Assembly: GCA_031259505.1 (NCBI GenBank)
Contig: JAIRLL010000236.1
Location: 1 to 7,025, forward strand
Length of the DNA stretch: 7,025 nucleotides
Direction: 5' to 3'
Origin: Tannerella sp.
Lineage (GTDB): Bacteria > Bacteroidota > Bacteroidia > Bacteroidales > Tannerellaceae
Positions 5,517-7,025 of the stretch are shown piece after piece. The position numbers and the translations under genes were made by a program. The stretch's first letter is position 1; every line of letters starts with the position of its first letter. Under the pieces are notes generated by a model. The model did no database searches. It was not told where the DNA came from and saw nothing but the letters and a program-made list of their open reading frames with translations.

Positions 5517-6851
5517 TTAGTTGTCAGTTGCTTGCGCAACAGGATGATTTGCCTGAAAAAGCGTCAGCCGCTCTTCGAGCAGTTGATACTGATGCGGTTT
5601 GATGAACGACGTACACGCCCGCAAGCCTTCCTGGCTGCTGTTGGCCGTACGCAGCGAAATGGCGCTTATGCCATAATATACAAGTTCTTCCATCAACTGT
5701 CCACCCGTCATGCCCGGATATGCGATCGTGAAATAAAAGCCGTCGGCAATCGGTTCGTCAAGGTCGCGGTCGTAGACAATGCGAAAACCGTGATTCACAA
5801 AAATCCGTTTCAGCCGCGCCGCACGCTCGCCGTATTCCCTGATTTCGGACACGAAATCGAACCGGCCATCGGATGCAGCCTTAAACATCGACGCCAGTGC
5901 ATATTGCGCCGAATGGCACGTCCCCGAAGAAAGCGCATAAAGCACACGGTGGATGTATACCGTCCCGAACGTCCCGCCACCGTAGCGCCGCGTCAGTCCC
6001 TCGTAGCTACGGTGATACAGCCTGTCCGAAATCGCCGTCACACCGATACGCTGACCGGCATAACTGAATGCCTTCGAGGCCGAAATCTGCAAAATAAAAC
6101 AGTCTGCATAATTTGCCACGCTTGCCTGATAGGGCGGTTGAAACGGTACGCCCAGCGGTTTGCGGAAATCCATCGCAAAATAGGCAAGGTCTTCGATTAC
6201 AATGACGCCGAATCTGTTTGCCAGGTCGCCGATGGTTTGCAGTTCGCTTTCCGTCAGGCAAAACCATCCCGGATTGTTCGGATTTGAATACACCATGGCC
6301 GCGATGTTGCCCGCGGAAAGAAACCGTTCGAGCACGGAACGCAGTTTTTCGCCACGACAGTCGTAGACATCAAACGAGGCATATTTGTAGCCCATCACCG
6401 CGATTTGCTGCTTCTGTACCGGAAAGCCGGGGTCGATAAAAAGAATGGTATCTTTTTTCGGGTCGCACTGTCCGCATGTAAGGAACGACGCATAGGTGCC
6501 CTGCATCGAGCCTGTTACCGGCACGCAGCATTCCGGCGGTACGTCTACGTTGACAAACGCCCTGATAAAGCGCGAAGCCTCGCACTTCAATGCCTCCAGC
6601 CCGTTAATGTCCGGATAAACAGCCGCAATGCCGTTTTGCAGCGCTTCAATCTCCGCATCGACGCCAATCTGCGCCGGTTTCAGTCCGGGCACTCCCATTT
6701 CCATGTGGATAAACTCCGTGCCGGTTTCTTTTTCCAACTGGGCGGAGATGGCTACCATTTCGCGGATCGTCGCCATGCCGAAATCGGGCAGTCCGTAACG
6801 CTCGATCACCCTTTTCGCTGTCTGATAATTTATCGGTGTATGCTTCATCAT
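5517..6851 (-). CDS. PLP-dependent class I/II aminotransferase
   Basis: A 444-residue fold-type I aminotransferase, numbered from the Met at 6849-6851. It has the complete cofactor set: NPNNPG (190-195, with the PLP-contacting Asn at 193), IEDLAY (219-224, with Asp221 and Tyr224), Schiff-base Lys260 in SASKAF, Arg268 in GQRIG, and a C-terminal Arg411 in EGLRAC that would bind a substrate carboxylate. The N-terminal part (DFGMATIREM, FIHMEMGVPGL) matches the aspartate/LL-diaminopimelate/aromatic aminotransferase superfamily. I cannot assign the amino acid used; several Bacteroidota carry uncharacterised members of this type. The frame is open to 7025, but its first 58 residues look non-coding and a TAnnTTTG box lies 28 bases before 6851, so the start is 6851 or 6848 (adjacent Met codons). 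yqgE follows downstream and may be in the same transcript. Confidence 0.92.
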   Translation of the reverse strand: MMKHTPINYQTAKRVIERYGLPDFGMATIREMVAISAQLEKETGTEFIHMEMGVPGLKPAQIGVDAEIEALQNGIAAVYPDINGLEALKCEASRFIRAFVNVDVPPECCVPVTGSMQGTYASFLTCGQCDPKKDTILFIDPGFPVQKQQIAVMGYKYASFDVYDCRGEKLRSVLERFLSAGNIAAMVYSNPNNPGWFCLTESELQTIGDLANRFGVIVIEDLAYFAMDFRKPLGVPFQPPYQASVANYADCFILQISASKAFSYAGQRIGVTAISDRLYHRSYEGLTRRYGGGTFGTVYIHRVLYALSSGTCHSAQYALASMFKAASDGRFDFVSEIREYGERAARLKRIFVNHGFRIVYDRDLDEPIADGFYFTIAYPGMTGGQLMEELVYYGISAISLRTANSSQEGLRACTSFIKPHQYQLLEERLTLFQANHPVAQATDN

Positions 6852-6878
6852 ATATGACCTGTGTCTGTTTTCGGGAAG

Positions 6879-6886
6879 CAAAAGTA
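6879..6886 (-). promoter_or_regulatory. Bacteroides-type -7 box for the aminotransferase gene
   Basis: Read on the minus strand this is TACTTTTG, an exact TAnnTTTG match, 28 bases before the chosen start codon. No good TTTG lies 19-21 bases further upstream, so the -33 box is weak. Its spacing to the start equals that of the receptor gene's box and supports the shorter start. The remaining upstream sequence to 7025 shows no gene; it carries a 10-bp direct repeat (6893-6902 and 6943-6952). Confidence 0.5.
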
Positions 6887-7025
6887 GTGTTTTTTTGCGA
6901 AAGTTGAATAAAGATTTCTGCCGCAATGTGCGCACGGCTTGATTTTGCGAAAAGTCCTGAAACGAAGGAGCGAAGCAGTCCGGAAAAAATATGACAGAAT
7001 CATGCCGGATATTGTAGTATAACAT

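Noticed and set aside
6852..7025. N-terminal extension of the aminotransferase to the ATG at 7025
   Set aside because: The 58 extra residues do not resemble the family and the promoter box at 6879-6886 lies inside them.

Overview
The window looks like a piece of a Bacteroidota (probably Bacteroidales) chromosome. The evidence is a large outer-membrane beta-barrel receptor with an N-terminal carboxypeptidase-regulatory-like domain, promoters of the Bacteroides type (TTTG and TAnnTTTG boxes), AT-rich leaders without Shine-Dalgarno sequences, and a Bacteroidota-style YqgE. I cannot name the genus.

Layout. (1) 1-2093, minus strand: an outer-membrane beta-barrel / TonB-receptor-like protein, open for 697 codons and cut by the left edge. 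(2) 2094-3195: 1.1 kb with no intact gene. It holds the promoter of the receptor gene, the decayed 3' end of a second receptor gene of the same family (2299-2588, minus, with a one-base frameshift), an array of thirteen and a half 21-bp tandem repeats directly abutting that remnant (2589-2876), and a GC-rich segment with inverted repeats. (3) 3236-4819, plus strand: a solitary ThiC-family gene with a near-ideal Bacteroides promoter overlapping its 5' end. (4) 4825-5418, minus: yqgE, convergent with the ThiC-like gene and only five bases from it. (5) 5517-6851, minus: a fold-type I PLP-dependent aminotransferase, followed 98 bases later by yqgE and possibly cotranscribed with it.

The most unusual gene is the ThiC-like one. 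Its barrel scaffold aligns with HMP-P synthase from end to end, but the C-terminal cysteine motif that holds the radical-SAM [4Fe-4S] cluster is absent. Most substrate-site loops have also changed, one of the two usual metal-binding histidines appears to be glutamate, and cysteines occupy several positions at the mouth of the barrel. The frame is nevertheless intact over more than 500 codons and has a strong promoter. It has no TPP riboswitch that I can see and no thiamine genes beside it. It is either a repurposed paralogue or a recent loss-of-function allele; the intact frame and many retained scaffold motifs favour the former. The second unusual element is the 21-bp array, whose units carry a dyad and span two helical turns.
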